Source: Desmodus rotundus (lineage: Eukaryota > Chordata > Mammalia > Chiroptera > Phyllostomidae). From it: DNA of 64,000 nucleotides. The notes beneath the pieces were generated by a model. The model did no database searches, was not told where the DNA came from, and saw only the letters and a list, made by a program, of their open reading frames with translations. Positions 1 to 12,668 of this stretch are shown piece by piece (position 1 is the first letter of the stretch; every line of letters begins with the position of its first letter). Location of the stretch: assembly GCF_022682495.2 (NCBI RefSeq), contig NC_071390.1:173253220-173317219 (forward strand), read 5' to 3'. The position numbers and the translations under genes are program-made.

Positions 1-343
1 TCTTCCCTCCAGCCTACTTGCAAGGTTCTTTGCCCAAATCATGACATGGTTGGGATCTTCTCAAATGTCATCTCTGAAGACTTTCACCAACCCTACTGTC
101 CCCTTCTCTAACCTTTTTCTGTAACATGACTCTTGCTTTATCATCTTCATGGCATTCACCCGTATCCAAAACATCTTGTTCATTTCCTCATTTTCCCACC
201 TGCTGCCCTTAGATTGTGAGCTTTGTTTGGGTAGAGGTCTTCTCTGTCTGTCTGTCTGTCTCACTGCTGTATGCCAAGTGCCTACTTCTCTGCTTGGCAC
301 ATGGGAGGTGTTCTGTCATTTGCTTAGTGAATGAGTCAGTAAG
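1..343 (+). repeat. L2 LINE fragment (3' end)
   Basis: The text follows the L2 3' consensus: an aaatgtcatctctga-like start, agattgtgagctttgtttgg, a ctgctgtatgcc core and a cttggcacatgggagg...gtgaatgagtcag end. It includes a short (TCTG)n run at about 243-261. Confidence 0.65.
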
Positions 344-2584
344 GGTGCCTTCCAGGACATTGACTTTCCTTGTGTTCCTGTCCTCCTCTGATGTCCTCAC
401 GAATGAGGAATGTGTACAGGCTTGCTGCTCTCTGTGTGGCAGTGATCTGGGCACCCGGGGAATAGATAAAATGGCCACAGGTCTAACCAGAGAGTAGTCC
501 CAGAAGAAGAGAAGACTGAAGCATAAAATGATTGGAAAGGAAACACCCCCAGCAAACCTCATGAGCTGAATCTGCCTTCCTTTGGACAAAAGCTTTCAAA
601 CAGTGGCTCCCCACACCACCGTGGAGCCACAGGTCTCAATGTCTCCCTGTTCCTGTAGGTTAAGAGTGATGCATTTGCGGTAGCCAAATACCCAACTCAG
701 GGTGTCCTTTGCCTTTTACATTCTGTATCAGTGAGATTTGAAGTCATGCTTGCAGCATCCATCTCTTCCAATACATTTTGGTATGCTTTCTGATGGAGCT
801 GGGGGTGGGGAGTAAACCATACTAGCATTTATAAATATCACGCAGACTTTCTTGCCTGCTGTCCAGCCCTTACCCAGGATGCCCCAGGAAGGGTGACACA
901 CACTTGGCTGTCATCTATAATGTCCATCACAGCAGAGGCAGAAGAGATTCAGGACCCCCGACCAATGGTGATCCCTGGATTTCACCAGCTCCTTGCCTCA
1001 CACATAACTAGGCAAATATTCAGGTTCTACTGTACAGTCATCATTATTTTGATCAATCCTCATGTTACCAATTTGGGGGACACCATTATTTTTTTGTCTG
1101 CAGCTTACCCAGCCTCTCAGAACTCTTGTTAAACAAAGATTAGGTGCTTTTCTGTAAACTTTTGTAGTTTCTTAATTTGGGGTAAATATATGAAAGTTGT
1201 CTAACACTGAAAAACCTATTCAGCGAAACATCTGATCAAATGATATTATTACCAAAATCAGGAAGACTGCCTTGGGACTCTAAAGTGGCCCAAACAAAGT
1301 GGTTCTTTCTCATAGATCTTTATTCAGTGAAATTCAGTCCAACGCACATTTGTTTTTGTGCCAGGCTCTCTCTGGGAAATGATTTCTTTGTCTAAGTAAT
1401 TGCTGCATCTCTGCTCTCAAGGAACTTACAATCAGGTAGGAAAGGAGGAAACTGTCTGTGAGTAATTCTTGAAGGTATATATACCCAGGGAACTTATGTG
1501 GTCCAGTGAGGCTCAAAAGTAAATTGTGAAAGGAGAGCAGGTGGAAAATAAAATACAAGGACAGGTAGATTACTTAACGTCTTCCATACTGGGCTCCGTG
1601 ATACAGATATTATCTGCGGAAGCAGTGGTGTCTTTGAAGACTTTTGAGTAAGAAAGAGAAGTGGTATCAGCTGGTCTTTGGAAATACAAGATTAGTGGTA
1701 CCATGTTTTCTGTGGTGTTTCCTGGAATGTTTTTATTGCTCTATATTCTTCATAAGACATGTCATTTTGAGATAAAGACTTAAAGAGTGAGTGAGAGAAA
1801 GGAAGGAAGAGATGCCAGTGTAGGGAAAACTATAGCAGACGAGATAGGATAGGCTATGCTGGAGTAAATGTAAGACCTGAAATTACAATTGGCCAAACCC
1901 AATGAGGACTTGTTTCTTGGTCTGAAAGTCCAGCTTGAGTTGGCCACCCTACTCCATCTTGAAAGTGAACCTTCTGGAAAACATTTTGTCCAGGGTTTCT
2001 GTGGTAAGGGAAAAGCAACTAGGAGAAAGCAATTGGCTAGTTTAGTCTGAATGACACCTTATTTCCATAGGCAAGCCCATTGGGCCGTTAGTCATGTGAC
2101 TTTAACTTAACTGCCAGGGAGGCTGGCGGGTGCATGAGAGCACAAGGATGTATGGTGAACACTTACTCTGCCAGAGTAATGGTGGTGAGGTTTTAGAGAA
2201 TCTGAATACTTTTTTTCTCACTGGGTAAGAGAAATAGCGATGGACTCCTGGACTCCAAATGAAAAAAATAAACAACAAACATTGTCTGACCATTGTCTTT
2301 TAGGGTGGCTGAGTAAATTTGGTACTAATTCATGTAAGCAATTGGAAGTTAAACTATTTTTGTGTCACACGAGGCTAAAAATACTCCTTGCCTTGCCTTC
2401 TTCACAAGATTAAATGACACACTGTAATGTACGTGATTGTTTCATAAACTGCTAGGTGTTGTGCAAAGCTAATCTATTATTATCATTACCACTATCATCA
2501 CCATGGTTACCAGAGCTGAGGAGGGCAGACGCTGCCCCGCTGTGTGTATGTGACTGCTTATCATTCTAGCTTCATTTCTCTCCT

Positions 2585-2950
2585 CATTCTTCTACCTTGC
2601 ACTTCAGCCTCGCTGAACTCCTGACAGCTTCCCAAACATGCCTGATCCTCCCTATGCCTTTGTGCACCCTCTCCCTCTGCTTGGAAGGCTTCCCCTTACC
2701 TCCCCTCCCTTCCTTCACCCAGAAAATTCCCATGTCCCTTAGGGCTAAACTCAAAATCCTGCAATCTCTAAAGGCTTCCTTGCCCCCAACTCTAAGACAG
2801 CTTGGGATTCCTCCATATGTCCTACCACTGTTATGAAACTTTGCCTCCAGATCACCTAATCAGTGACGTGCCTGTCTCCCCTACTGGGCTGTGAGCATCC
2901 TCAGAGCAGGGACTGGGTCTTAGGCTTTATTCATCTTTATTCACCAGACC
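2585..2950 (+). repeat. L2 LINE fragment
   Basis: L2-like words are present: tgtgcaccctctccctctgcttggaag, ccttagggctaaactcaaa, gggctgtgagcatcctcagagcagggactgggtctt split over the segment. A MIR follows it. Confidence 0.6.
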
Positions 2951-2964
2951 AGGTTCAGGACGCA

Positions 2965-3172
2965 GATGACATGAATTCCAACCCACACTCAACCACTTAC
3001 AGATTGTATGACCTGGGACGAGTCATTTCATGTCTTTTGTTTCATCTATAACATGAAGATAACAGAAGGGCCTGCCTCAAGGCTGCCATTATGAATTAAC
3101 ATGAACGCATGCGGAGTGCTTAATAGTAATGCCCAGTACATAGTAGGTGCTCAGTAAATACTTGGTGCATGA
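2965..3172 (+). repeat. MIR SINE
   Basis: The MIR core is visible (ccacttacagattgtatgacctggg, then caatt-type body, ending gcccagtacatagtaggtgctcag), in sense orientation. Confidence 0.75.
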
Positions 3173-3221
3173 AGGAATGGATGAATCAATGAGTGAGCAA
3201 GTAATTGTCTCCCTCTCATGA

Positions 3222-3335
3222 GGTGGTATTTCACATATGAAGAAACTAAGGCTTTGGTGGGGTTATTTTGCTCAAGGTCACACAGCTAGTTTGAGCTGGC
3301 TGACTCTAAAAACGCCTCTTCTAACTGCTCTCCAT
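3222..3335 (-). repeat. MIR SINE fragment
   Basis: Antisense MIR words: atgaagaaactaaggctttgg and gctcaaggtcacacagctag. Confidence 0.65.
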
Positions 3336-4887
3336 ATGTGGTACATAGCAGGTGCCCAGCAAACGGGTGAAATAAACATCAGAACTGACGAGCTGGATCA
3401 CAGTGGTGGGAGGGGAAAGGCCGTATTGAATGAAGCCTCAGGACAGCACTGTGCGTCTCCTACTGAATCCTCACTATTGTGATTTTTTTGTTGTTCTTAG
3501 ACTTTTCTGGTTTCCTTCCAATGGCTAGAAAAGGAAACTGGCCCATGCCACAGGATTGGAAGCCTCTGGGCTCAGAGCAAGGATTTCTCATTTCACAGGC
3601 CACCCGCAACACTCAGCAGCTCGGCTCACAGTCGGTCTCTGTTCTCAATCTCCCTGATGGCTGGAGAAAGCAGGACAGTGTTTGTTGTTTACAAATTCGT
3701 TCCAGGCCCATCACAGTGATGACACTTTCCTCTCTTGCTGCATGAAGAGGGGAGATAAGGAGTCCCAGGACACAAGTACCAGATTTGGGTGTGACGGGAG
3801 CCACCCTGAGAGCCACCTTTGGGAGTCTGCACTCTCAGAGCCACTTTCACCATCCAGCCCCTCGGTCACCACAGTGCTGATTGCCCACGCCCATGTCCCC
3901 GGTCCCGTGCCACTTTCAAAGAGACGAAGTGACATGGCACAACTAAAGGGAGCTTCTACTCTGGACACTTTGGCTCACTGTCTTACCCTTGGTGGTGACT
4001 CCTGTAATAAGTGACTGCCTTGTCCTGTACCGCAGGCAACTACATGGGACCAGTAGCTGCCAGGGACAGTCAGCAGAGGCCGCAGATTCCAGTCCCACTC
4101 TGGCACTGACAAGGTGGGGGACTGGGGCGTTGCACGTACCCTCTGCACCTTGCTTTGAGTGCCTGGAAAAGAAGGGCGGGGGTCCCTCACTGACCCTCCA
4201 CTCCCGATTGATGAAAAGACATTCGGAACAATAAACTGCCCTCCGTGAAGGCTCTTTGTAAACTCACCGTTTGTACCCACAGAAACAGTAAGAGAGCAGC
4301 AAGCGCTGGCCTCAGACACTGCTGGGCCAGGTTCCCAGCACGTCGCTGGGCTCGCTGTCGGAAACTAAGATCTTGTCAGCATGACAGGGAAGAGTGGGAG
4401 GCTGTTGTGGATTCAAGACGTGGTTTTACCTGGACTGTGTTTCACACACACGTTGTCTTTTCCTGAGTTATCCCTTCCCAGGGGGCGGTAGAGCCATACC
4501 TACATCTTCATGCAGAAGGAAGAAACTAAGGAAATCTACACATTTCCTTCTACAGGAAAGGAAATCAAGGGCAACTAATTGTTACTTAGTAAACCTAATC
4601 GTATTCTCCCTTTCCCAGTTTTCTGGCTGTGTCACTCACACACCACTCCCCAAAGCTGACATTTTGGGACCGAGCTCTTAAAACAGTCTTTCCACATGAG
4701 TGAGGAAGGACCTGCCCTAAAGGAAAAGAACCCCTCTCAAAACAGACATATGGCCACACGAACATATGTATACACCAAGCAAAAAAATAGATAAACTTCT
4801 CTTTAAAAAATCTCTAAAAAGATGATAGGTAAATACGATTTCAGAAGACAAAAACAACTAAAGTGAGTAATTCACTTGCATCAGGAT

Positions 4888-5092
4888 CGATGGCGGAGCA
4901 CCTACTATGTGCCGCTCACCAGGGAACATGGTGCTATAGCACAGACATCATCTCGTTTAATTTCCAGAGCAGCCCTGACAAGGAGGCTTTAGTCAGCACT
5001 GAGAGACTGGATAGCTGCCCGAGTCCATAACTGGGGGTGGGGGCAGGATTAGCAGCCAGGCCCCTGTGACTTCGTACCAGGCTGCTCCCTCT
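4888..5092 (-). repeat. MIR SINE
   Basis: Antisense MIR: gagcacctactatgtgcc at one end, then tcgtttaatttcc, and an agcagccaggcccctgtgact end. Confidence 0.6.
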
Positions 5093-6479
5093 AGGTCATC
5101 CTCTCCATCCCCTCAGACCCTCAGGAAGGTTCCAACAGCCTCACCACCTCCTCCAGCCATCTAAGTCATGTGACTCCAGGGGATGGCGTGACTGGGATTG
5201 CCTCTGCCCAGGAAAAGGTCCTGTTAAGAGAACAGATGTCCTCACTACACACAGGCCAGTTTCAGTTCACACAAATGCCTGCTCAACACACTGCTGGCTC
5301 CTTCTCACCCAAGCAGCAGGGTTTTCTGTGTCACCTGAGCCAAAAGCATCCTGAAGAAACACCCAACCCACAGCTCTGGGCAGTGGTGAAGGCCACCTGG
5401 GCAGCCACCCAGCACACTGGAGTGGACACTCCTGGTGACATAGGACGGCAGTGTGACTGGAATGGACCACACACAGTTAGGGAAGCCACAGCCATCAGAC
5501 ACACCCACCCTGAAGCATGAGTAATATATCTCCCCCACTCAGCTTTGTCACTCTGGTCTCCTCCAGCCTGGGGGAGGGTGAGGGGTGGGAGGGTTGATAC
5601 TTGTTATTTCTGCTCCTATACAAATAAAATAGGTGAGCATACTGCGTGTGAGCTGCACTCCTCCTCCTGTCCAGAATAGCAGAGAGAGATGGGGGCAGGG
5701 GAGGGACCCAGCTGTCCTCTGGTGGCCAGTATTTCACCCTTTATGGCCTGGTGCTCCTTCCAACTTTATGTATACCCTGTAATACTTGGAATTGGGTTTT
5801 CATGCTGTTCTGTTTCATTTGTTATTGATCTACAAAGATGGCCATTTTGATTTACAAAAAAAAAAAAGTCCAACTTAGTAATAAGTTTGGGAAACCCTGC
5901 ATCCCCCTCTTGGGAATTCAACTGAAGGCTCTAACACGTCCCACAGAAAACAAAACTTACTTAGTTTTAGTTCATTCAATACATTATTGCAAACTTCTTC
6001 AACATGGGGTATTTTTAAATTCTTTTGCCTAACACTTATTAACATCTGCAAAATACATCATAGGAAATGTCACGTGCATGGTATAGCAGCTGGGCTTCAT
6101 TTCTTGCCTGTCCTCCCTCCTGCAATGTCAGACCCTCCCTGACCGTGCCCTACTGCTCGTGCGTCTGTGAGCCTGCTTGTGATTGTCCCTCCTTTCCGCC
6201 TGACAAATCCCTCTTCACATTCCAAACCTCTTTCAGTGGACAGCCCGGTGCAGGAACTCTTCTGTGACCCTCAGAGGGAACAGCTCCCTTCTCTGAGCCC
6301 GAGGATCCCTGCCAAGCCAGTCCTCAGTGACCCGGGGGCCAGGGCACTGGGCGCAGGCCTCCTGGGGGTGTCAGTCCCACCAATGGCTCCTCTTTTTGGT
6401 GGCTCAGATCACAAAGTGACCGTGAGGGCCACTGCCAGCCTCTCCACACGCCTGTGCATGCAGGGCGGGTTGAGTGGGA

Positions 6480-6650
6480 TGGAAGAAGCACTTTATCACT
6501 TATCCATAGATGTTATTTATGTTTGAATTTTCACACTGAATTATAATTGTTTTTACTTGTCCGTCTTTCTGGGTTAAGCTTTGAGCTCCTCTGGGTGAGA
6601 GGATAATCCTTATTTATTCCGACGTCTCCAGAAACTAGGCTCAGGTGCAT
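6480..6650 (+). repeat. Probable L2 LINE 3' fragment
   Basis: The segment has tttactt-gtccgtctt, gctttgagctcctctgggtgag and a gtctccagaaactaggctcagg tail. These match the L2 end weakly. Confidence 0.4.
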
Positions 6651-6939
6651 CTAAAGTCTAGTAGAATTTTGGAAGATGCTCTTTTTGCTTTTTATTGTTT
6701 GTTTGAATATAATGTAAAGAATAAGAAAACGGAAAGGGCTGGATTCGAGTGGAGGAGCACCTGTCCTGGGTGCTCTGAGCTGAGTGATCTCAGGGCAGAT
6801 GGGAAGGGCTACATGAGGGAGGTGCACAGGGTAGCATGGGGATGGGTGGACAGTGAGGAGAAACTTCTTCTGAATGTGTCCTAATCTAATCTCGGCTGAG
6901 CTGCTCTCTTCAGAATCCACATTGGAAATAAAAATAACG

Positions 6940-7085
6940 ATTCCATAGCATTTTTCACCTATCATACTGGCAGGCTTATTTTTTAATGACAATACCTAGT
7001 GTTTGTGAAGACACACAACAATGGATGCCCTTTGGAACAGCTCGAGGAATACAAATTGGCACGGGTATGTGTTGCCACATTTGTT
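6940..7085 (+). repeat. Probable L1M 3' UTR fragment
   Basis: The words tatcatactggcagg, aatacctagtgtttgtgaagac and aatacaaattggcac follow the order of old L1 3' UTRs in sense orientation. Confidence 0.5.
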
Positions 7086-7584
7086 TTCTTACTCCAGACA
7101 AGCCTAGGCCTTCGGCAAAGCCATTCATAATGAAACGTGCACTGTCCCTATCCTGGTGTTGTCCAGAGTGAGAGGCAAGGATTCCTGCTGAGCCAGTTCA
7201 GAATGTCCAGAGAGGAGAGGTGGACATGGTGGGGCCGAGTTTCTAAGACCCTGACGAAGGTCCCCCTCTCATCTGCGTCAATGTATCACAGTGTCCTGTG
7301 GGTTTTAAGGTAGAATCTGAGATAGGATAAGAATTTCTGGGACATTAATCACATTTTGCCACCTACAAAATTTGGGAATGCAGCCAAAGTCACTCGACCT
7401 TGGACTTGAAAGTGTGTGTCATCCTGAAGGCACTGTCAACAGAGCATTTTCTGTTATTTAGTGTCACCCAGTGGGATGTGCACTTGGTGTGGGGAGTCAC
7501 GCTCCACAAGGCTCCTGTACCCCACCCCCAAGTTTAAGATCATCTCTCCTGAAAGCTAAAATTAGAAGCATGGTGCTTGACACG

Positions 7585-7830
7585 AAGGCTCCGTAGGTGT
7601 AATTAATAATGCAAAGCCCTCACAAGCTGCATGATATGAATTGTGTTGCTAATTATATTGTTATGAATGTGGTTAAGAGTATTATTAATGCAGGAAATAT
7701 CAATACTTAAAAGCTTCTCTGGCAGTGAGATTTTTGCTTCAGCCAGCCTGTGAGCATTAAATACTTTCTGGCTTAAAGGCATTTATCTGTACTCCCTTTC
7801 AATACATTTAATTAAGAATGTTGACTTCCC
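7585..7830. promoter_or_regulatory. Candidate conserved non-coding element in the LDB2 intron
   Basis: This is repeat-free AT-rich sequence with clustered homeodomain cores: gtgtaattaataatgc, tgctaattatattg, tattattaatgcagg and catttaattaag. This composition is typical of deeply conserved developmental enhancers. Conservation itself cannot be seen from one genome. Confidence 0.35.
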
Positions 7831-8321
7831 AGCGATAGTTGTTTTTTCGTAACCCCCACGTGGAACTTTACTGCAGGGAAAGGTCCTTTACATAAGCACC
7901 CGTCTGTCCAGCCAGGCCGATGCCCCTCTGCTAAGGCCTCTGGTGACAATAGGAAGTTGGTGAAGGTGGCCGCCTTCTCTGTCAGTCTTGCTCTCTCAGG
8001 GAGAGTTTCAGTTTTATGGACGAGAATAAAACCCTGTTCAGAGTCAAAAGGAAGGGAGCGCCATCAAGTATATGACTTGACAGCGTTGTTCGCTGCCCCA
8101 TTTTTAGAGCCCACTCTGGAGGGCACAGCACAAGCCACTCTGGAGCCCCCTGAGCTGGGCTTGGCTGTTCACTGTTTCTTGCCTGTGAAAAAGCTTGTTC
8201 ACACATGGCTTTGCCGCGTCTCCTCCGATTTGTGGGGTAGCTGTCATTATTTCCATTACAGAAGACATGAATGGTTTTATAACTGCATAAATGGTGTGTT
8301 GGTGGGGTGACGGAGGGCCCC

Positions 8322-8486
8322 GTGTCCTTACCTTATTTAAGCCTCGTGACAACCCAAAATCAGGCATTGCTAACCCAGTCAGATAACCCCAAGGCCTGAG
8401 GAGGTTAAAGCCTTACCCGGTCACACAGCGTAGAGGGCCCAACTGAGATGGGAACCTGGGGCTGACTCCAAAACCCGAGTCTCTTC
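8322..8486 (-). repeat. MIR SINE
   Basis: Antisense MIR: tatttaagcctcgtgacaac, then cctgaggaggttaaagcc, cacacagcg, and gggaacctggggctgactcc. Confidence 0.6.
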
Positions 8487-9039
8487 CTTGCTTCCTTCAG
8501 GGTCCAGCTGGTGACTCTTTCCCTGAGGGTAGCCCGCCATCCCATGTGAATGAGACTGAGGAGTTTCCTGGGAGATGGGGCATCTGGACACTCCCAGCCA
8601 GACAAAAAAAAAGGGGGATCACCCTAATTCCACTTCGTAGTTCCTTATTTTACTTCATCCTCCCAGGTGACTGAGATCATGGGTTTATCCCAGAAAGGGG
8701 ACTGAAGTGTACTGACAGGCTCCCTCCCTGGGAAGTGAGTGACATCCCGGGAATGTCAAACTGACCCACGGCGGGAGCAGTGGGCCACAGTGAGGGACAG
8801 AACTGCACTGAAACAAACATGACTCAGGAAATCCCACTAAATGGCCCAGGGATCAGGTGCCACCAGCTGCCGATGCCTCTGTCCGAGGAGATTTTCAGAA
8901 TAGCATGACGGTTATTGTTCAATGCGGTGTCATGGAGACAAAGAAACAGGCTTGGTGCGTTAGGATGACAGATAGAAAAGCAACACTGATCAAATGTTCA
9001 CCTCTCTAAATAATTTGCAGCTGAGTTAAGAAGCACTTC

Positions 9040-9360
9040 AGGAGCACACCAAAAAGTACCAGGCTGCAAGACTTTGCTAATAAAGTTGAAAATATGCTAG
9101 TATTAATACAGCTGGCACTGAAGAATAGGAAATGAATGCCTGGAAGTTTGTCAGCTTATTAATCATTTCTTTGTAAGCAGTGTTTCTACTTGTTTTGCTG
9201 CAACATCTAACCACAGTTCACTGGCAAAAGGCCGAGTTAGCTTTTGCATTGGCAGAACCACCATGCACTGTGATTCTGTGCTTCTTGTCCACTTATTAAT
9301 GCTGCAGAGTTTCTGCAATTTTGTCTAAAAATAGCATCAGTTCTGTGAAAAAGACTGCAT
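9040..9360. promoter_or_regulatory. Candidate conserved non-coding element in the LDB2 intron
   Basis: This is a repeat-free stretch with several ATTAAT cores (gtattaatacagc, cttattaatcattt, cttattaatgctg) and no decayed CpG pattern. A second similar block with tctatgcataatg follows at about 9570-9625. Enhancer function is inferred from texture only. Confidence 0.3.
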
Positions 9361-10569
9361 TCATGGTTTAGCCATGGTATAGAAACACAGAAGGGTGTGT
9401 GGGGGCTGTGTGTGTGTGCGCGTGCCTAGGGAAAATCATTGTAATGCCTGAAACCCATAATTTGTTATGCTCCTGAAAACCTTATTTTTTGGCATACTGA
9501 AAATGAAAACAAAAATTAAAAGGGAAAGTAGGGAGAGAAAGATAAAGGGAGAGCAGATTTTATTTTCCCAGAACCTCATCTATGCATAATGTTTATTCCT
9601 GCTGCACAAAATGATCATGCTAAGCTAGACTAAAACCTCAGAAATGGCCTTTTATCAGAGACCTTCTTCCTAAATGAAACTGTGCTGAACTCATCTTAGG
9701 TCCTATTCAGCTTCCCCCATCAGTTAGGACGGCAGAGCATCCAAGGAAAAACTACGATGGGCATATTTCCATCTGTGATGTCTTGTAAAATAACATCCCT
9801 TTGGGCACTTTTGGAGAGAACATTCCTCAATAAAAATTATTCCAACAGTAAGGTTTTCCTAACCCACATCCCTGGTTTGGATATGTCCGCCTGTCTACAT
9901 AGTCATGGCAGCACCCAAGGGCGGATAACACAGTGATGAGTTCTCTAAATCCGTGATCATTCTGGAGCCAGAAAAACTTAAACAAGACAAATAGCGTTTG
10001 AGAAGCCACATGAACCCGATGGCGCTGCCAAGGACACAGGTGAAGAGTGATAGGGAATGCATTCTGTAATCAAAGTGTGAGCGATAATGTCTCATTGGTG
10101 CACAAATAGAAAAGAAATAGAAAAAGTGAACGGTTTACATATCAGACGTATCAGGTGTTAGGATTTGACGCAGAACTCCTGAGTAATACATTGTTTGCCT
10201 TTTGGAAAAATTAAGAGGAAGGAAGTGTCATTCTGCAGCTTCGGCACAAGATAGCAAAGAGAGATGGTAAACTGGGAAATTGTCGTTTCCTAGGCTGCTT
10301 CCGAAAGATACCGCTGGGAGCAAAGGGTGACGGGGAGGAAACGAGGAAGCGGGCAGCCCAAAGCTGGCCTGAGAAAAGGGGACTTGGCAGAATATTTTTT
10401 TTTACATCAGCCTTGATTTCAAAAACATGTGCCAGAGGAAGAGATAATGTTGCAATAGCAGAGGGTGGTGGAAAGAATGGGAGCTTTGGAATAATCCATT
10501 TCTTTAATAGATGTTTACTGAGCACCTGCTCTTTGCTGAGCACCTTTCTGAGGACAGTATTGATAGGAG

Positions 10570-10880
10570 GTATGCTCAAATCTGGCTCCATTACTTTCTA
10601 GCTATGGGCCTGGGGACAGAGCACTTAGCTTCTCTAAAAATGGGGTGGTAGCCTCTGAGAATGGGGATCATCAATCATAACGCATAATGTTGTTTTGAAG
10701 ATAAAATGAGATAATTTTATGAATGGTGAGTCATCTAAATCTCTCTAAGCCTCATATTGCCCATCTATAAAATGAGGATAATAATACCGAAGTCAGAGAG
10801 CTAGTGTGAAGTTTAGACGGGGTAGCAGAGTGACCACGTGTGTGCCAGCCCTCGAAAACAGTAGATGGCATTATTAGGAT
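10570..10880 (+). repeat. Two adjacent MIR-type fragments
   Basis: Two partial MIR bodies are present: ctttctagctatgggcctgggg with a degenerate tail to about 10730, then taagcctcatattgcccatctataaaatgaggataat over 10735-10880, split here for length. The second starts inside the MIR body, so this may be a duplication or two insertions. Confidence 0.5.
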
Positions 10881-11594
10881 TCCTTGTGCTGGCTCAGGTG
10901 AATAGCATTCACATGCAAAAACTCCCAGAAGAATGGGGATACATGATCATCCCACATTGTCTGTGTCCATCCTAAATGAATACGTGTTTTAAACCAGAAA
11001 TCAACTGGCTGCTCTTCAGGACTTAGGGTATTAGGTTCTGCCTCAGATCGTGAGGGTTAAAGGCCCTGCTTTCTGGTCTCCCTTTCCTTACCTGGTGCAG
11101 GGAAGATGAAGTAAGACAGTTTTCTTCCCTCCTGCAACTTTTCCAAGGGAACTCCGATGTCTTTCAAGAGTTGCAACGTGGCTTCCTCAGGTCTTGGTAT
11201 AGACTGGCGCTCTGCATCAACTGGAGTGCACAGTAGCCCTGCCACTGCCTTTCCTGGGTTCCCTAATGCCTTTGCCTTCATGAGGCCCCCACGCAGCTGC
11301 CGTTTCCTCCTGTCATTTACAGATCACCTGCAGCCTCCAGGTTTCTCTTCATGAACCACTTTTTCCTCTTAAAGTCTTCTCTTCTCCCACCATGCACCTG
11401 GCCACCCCTTTCTGGTTCTGCCGGCAAATGGCACAGCATTGAGTTCTACCAATTAGAAGGCCTGCTGCCTTCCCAGTAACTGTGGGCTTGAATACCTGCC
11501 TCTGTGCCAGGCCTGAAAAAGGCAAAAATAGATTAGACCCTGTCTTTGGGTTGCTAACAGTTGGCATCTCCCCATTCTCAGGAGACCCTAAACA

Positions 11595-11885
11595 TTGGCA
11601 CTCCTCTGCCCAGAACCCTCCAATGATGTCCCATCCCTTTCAGACCAAAGGCCAACATCCTCCTTATGATCTTCATACTTCAGTTCCTCACACCCTCTTG
11701 GATTTCATCTCCTACTCTTTGCGTTCCCTCTACTCCAACCACACTTCTCTCCTTGATGTTTCTTGAAACCCCCAGGACTTCACCCTTGCTGTTTACTCTG
11801 CTGCCTGGAATGTTTCACCCCCAAATATCTCACTTCCAACTTCCTCTAAGATTAGTTTTCCCAGAATATGAAGCCTGTCCAGAAA
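11595..11885 (+). repeat. L2 LINE, 5' piece of an interrupted copy
   Basis: L2-like text (ccaatgatgtcccatccc, aaggccaacatcc, cttgctgtttactctgctgcctggaatg) stops at about 11885. Its downstream part resumes at 13185 in the same orientation. Confidence 0.6.
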
Positions 11886-11889
11886 AAGT

Positions 11890-12470
11890 CTAGCCATTGT
11901 TAATATAACAAGAGTGGTTTGCACAACAGTGATGTAACCTGGCAGCCAAGAAGACTGGACTGCAATGTGCATGTGTGAACAATGATGACTTTACTGTTCT
12001 AGTCAGTGGGGGTGGTAGATGCCATTGAGTGAGCAGGTGTACTGTGTGGCCGTTGCATTCAAAATGACCAAGTGAGTAAAGCAACAAATCTGCATCAAAT
12101 TTTGTGTTAAGCTTGAACATTCGTCCATGGAAACTACTTGGATGATTCAGAAGGCCTCAGCTATGGCAACTGGTGATTGGCAGATTCATCACGACAAATC
12201 ACATCTCATGTAGAGTTTTTTGGTGAGACAGCAAATCACCCAGGTGACTCAGCCCCCTATAGCCCAGATTTGGTGCCCTGTTACTTCTGGCTTTTCCCAA
12301 AACTAAAATCACCTTTGAAGTGGAACAGATTCCAGACTGTGGATGAGATTTAGGAAAATACAACAAAGCAGCTGATGGCAGTTGGGAGAACTATGTGAAG
12401 TCCCAAGGTGCCTACCTTGAAGGGGACAAGGTATCATTGTTCTATGTACAATGTTTCTTGTATCTTGTAT
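11890..12470 (+). mobile_element. Mariner (Tc1/mariner) transposon fossil with decayed transposase
   Basis: The transposase C-terminal half is readable in pieces on the + strand: a HHD motif (Asp codon 12193-12195), then FLV-QQITQVTQ, then PYSPDL-PC-FWLFPKLKSP, RFQTVDEI and a distal SQGAYFEGD-like end. It is dead. There is an in-frame TAG soon after the second catalytic Asp, a 1-nt loss in the C run near 12252-12257 shifts the frame, a further stop follows TVDEI, and the third catalytic Asp codon of the DD34D triad appears as TAC (Tyr, 12282-12284). Terminal inverted repeats were not identified, so the borders are rough. The 76-aa reverse frame here is a shadow. Confidence 0.75.
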
Positions 12471-12668
12471 CTCCTTCCATAAATGTCTCTATTTTTTATT
12501 TTACATGACTGCACACCTTCTAGACAGACCTTCCTTATGTAATAATTCCTTTAGTAAATTACTATTTATCATATGAAATTCAGGTATAACTGAGCCTCCT
12601 ATATATTTATTTGCTGAATGTGGTGACCCTAGCAGAGCTTTTTACTCCAATGTCCCCTTCTGGGTGAT

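Noticed and set aside
11890..12120. Reverse open frame of 76 aa over the mariner remnant
   Set aside because: The transposase similarity is on the + strand; this frame is a shadow.
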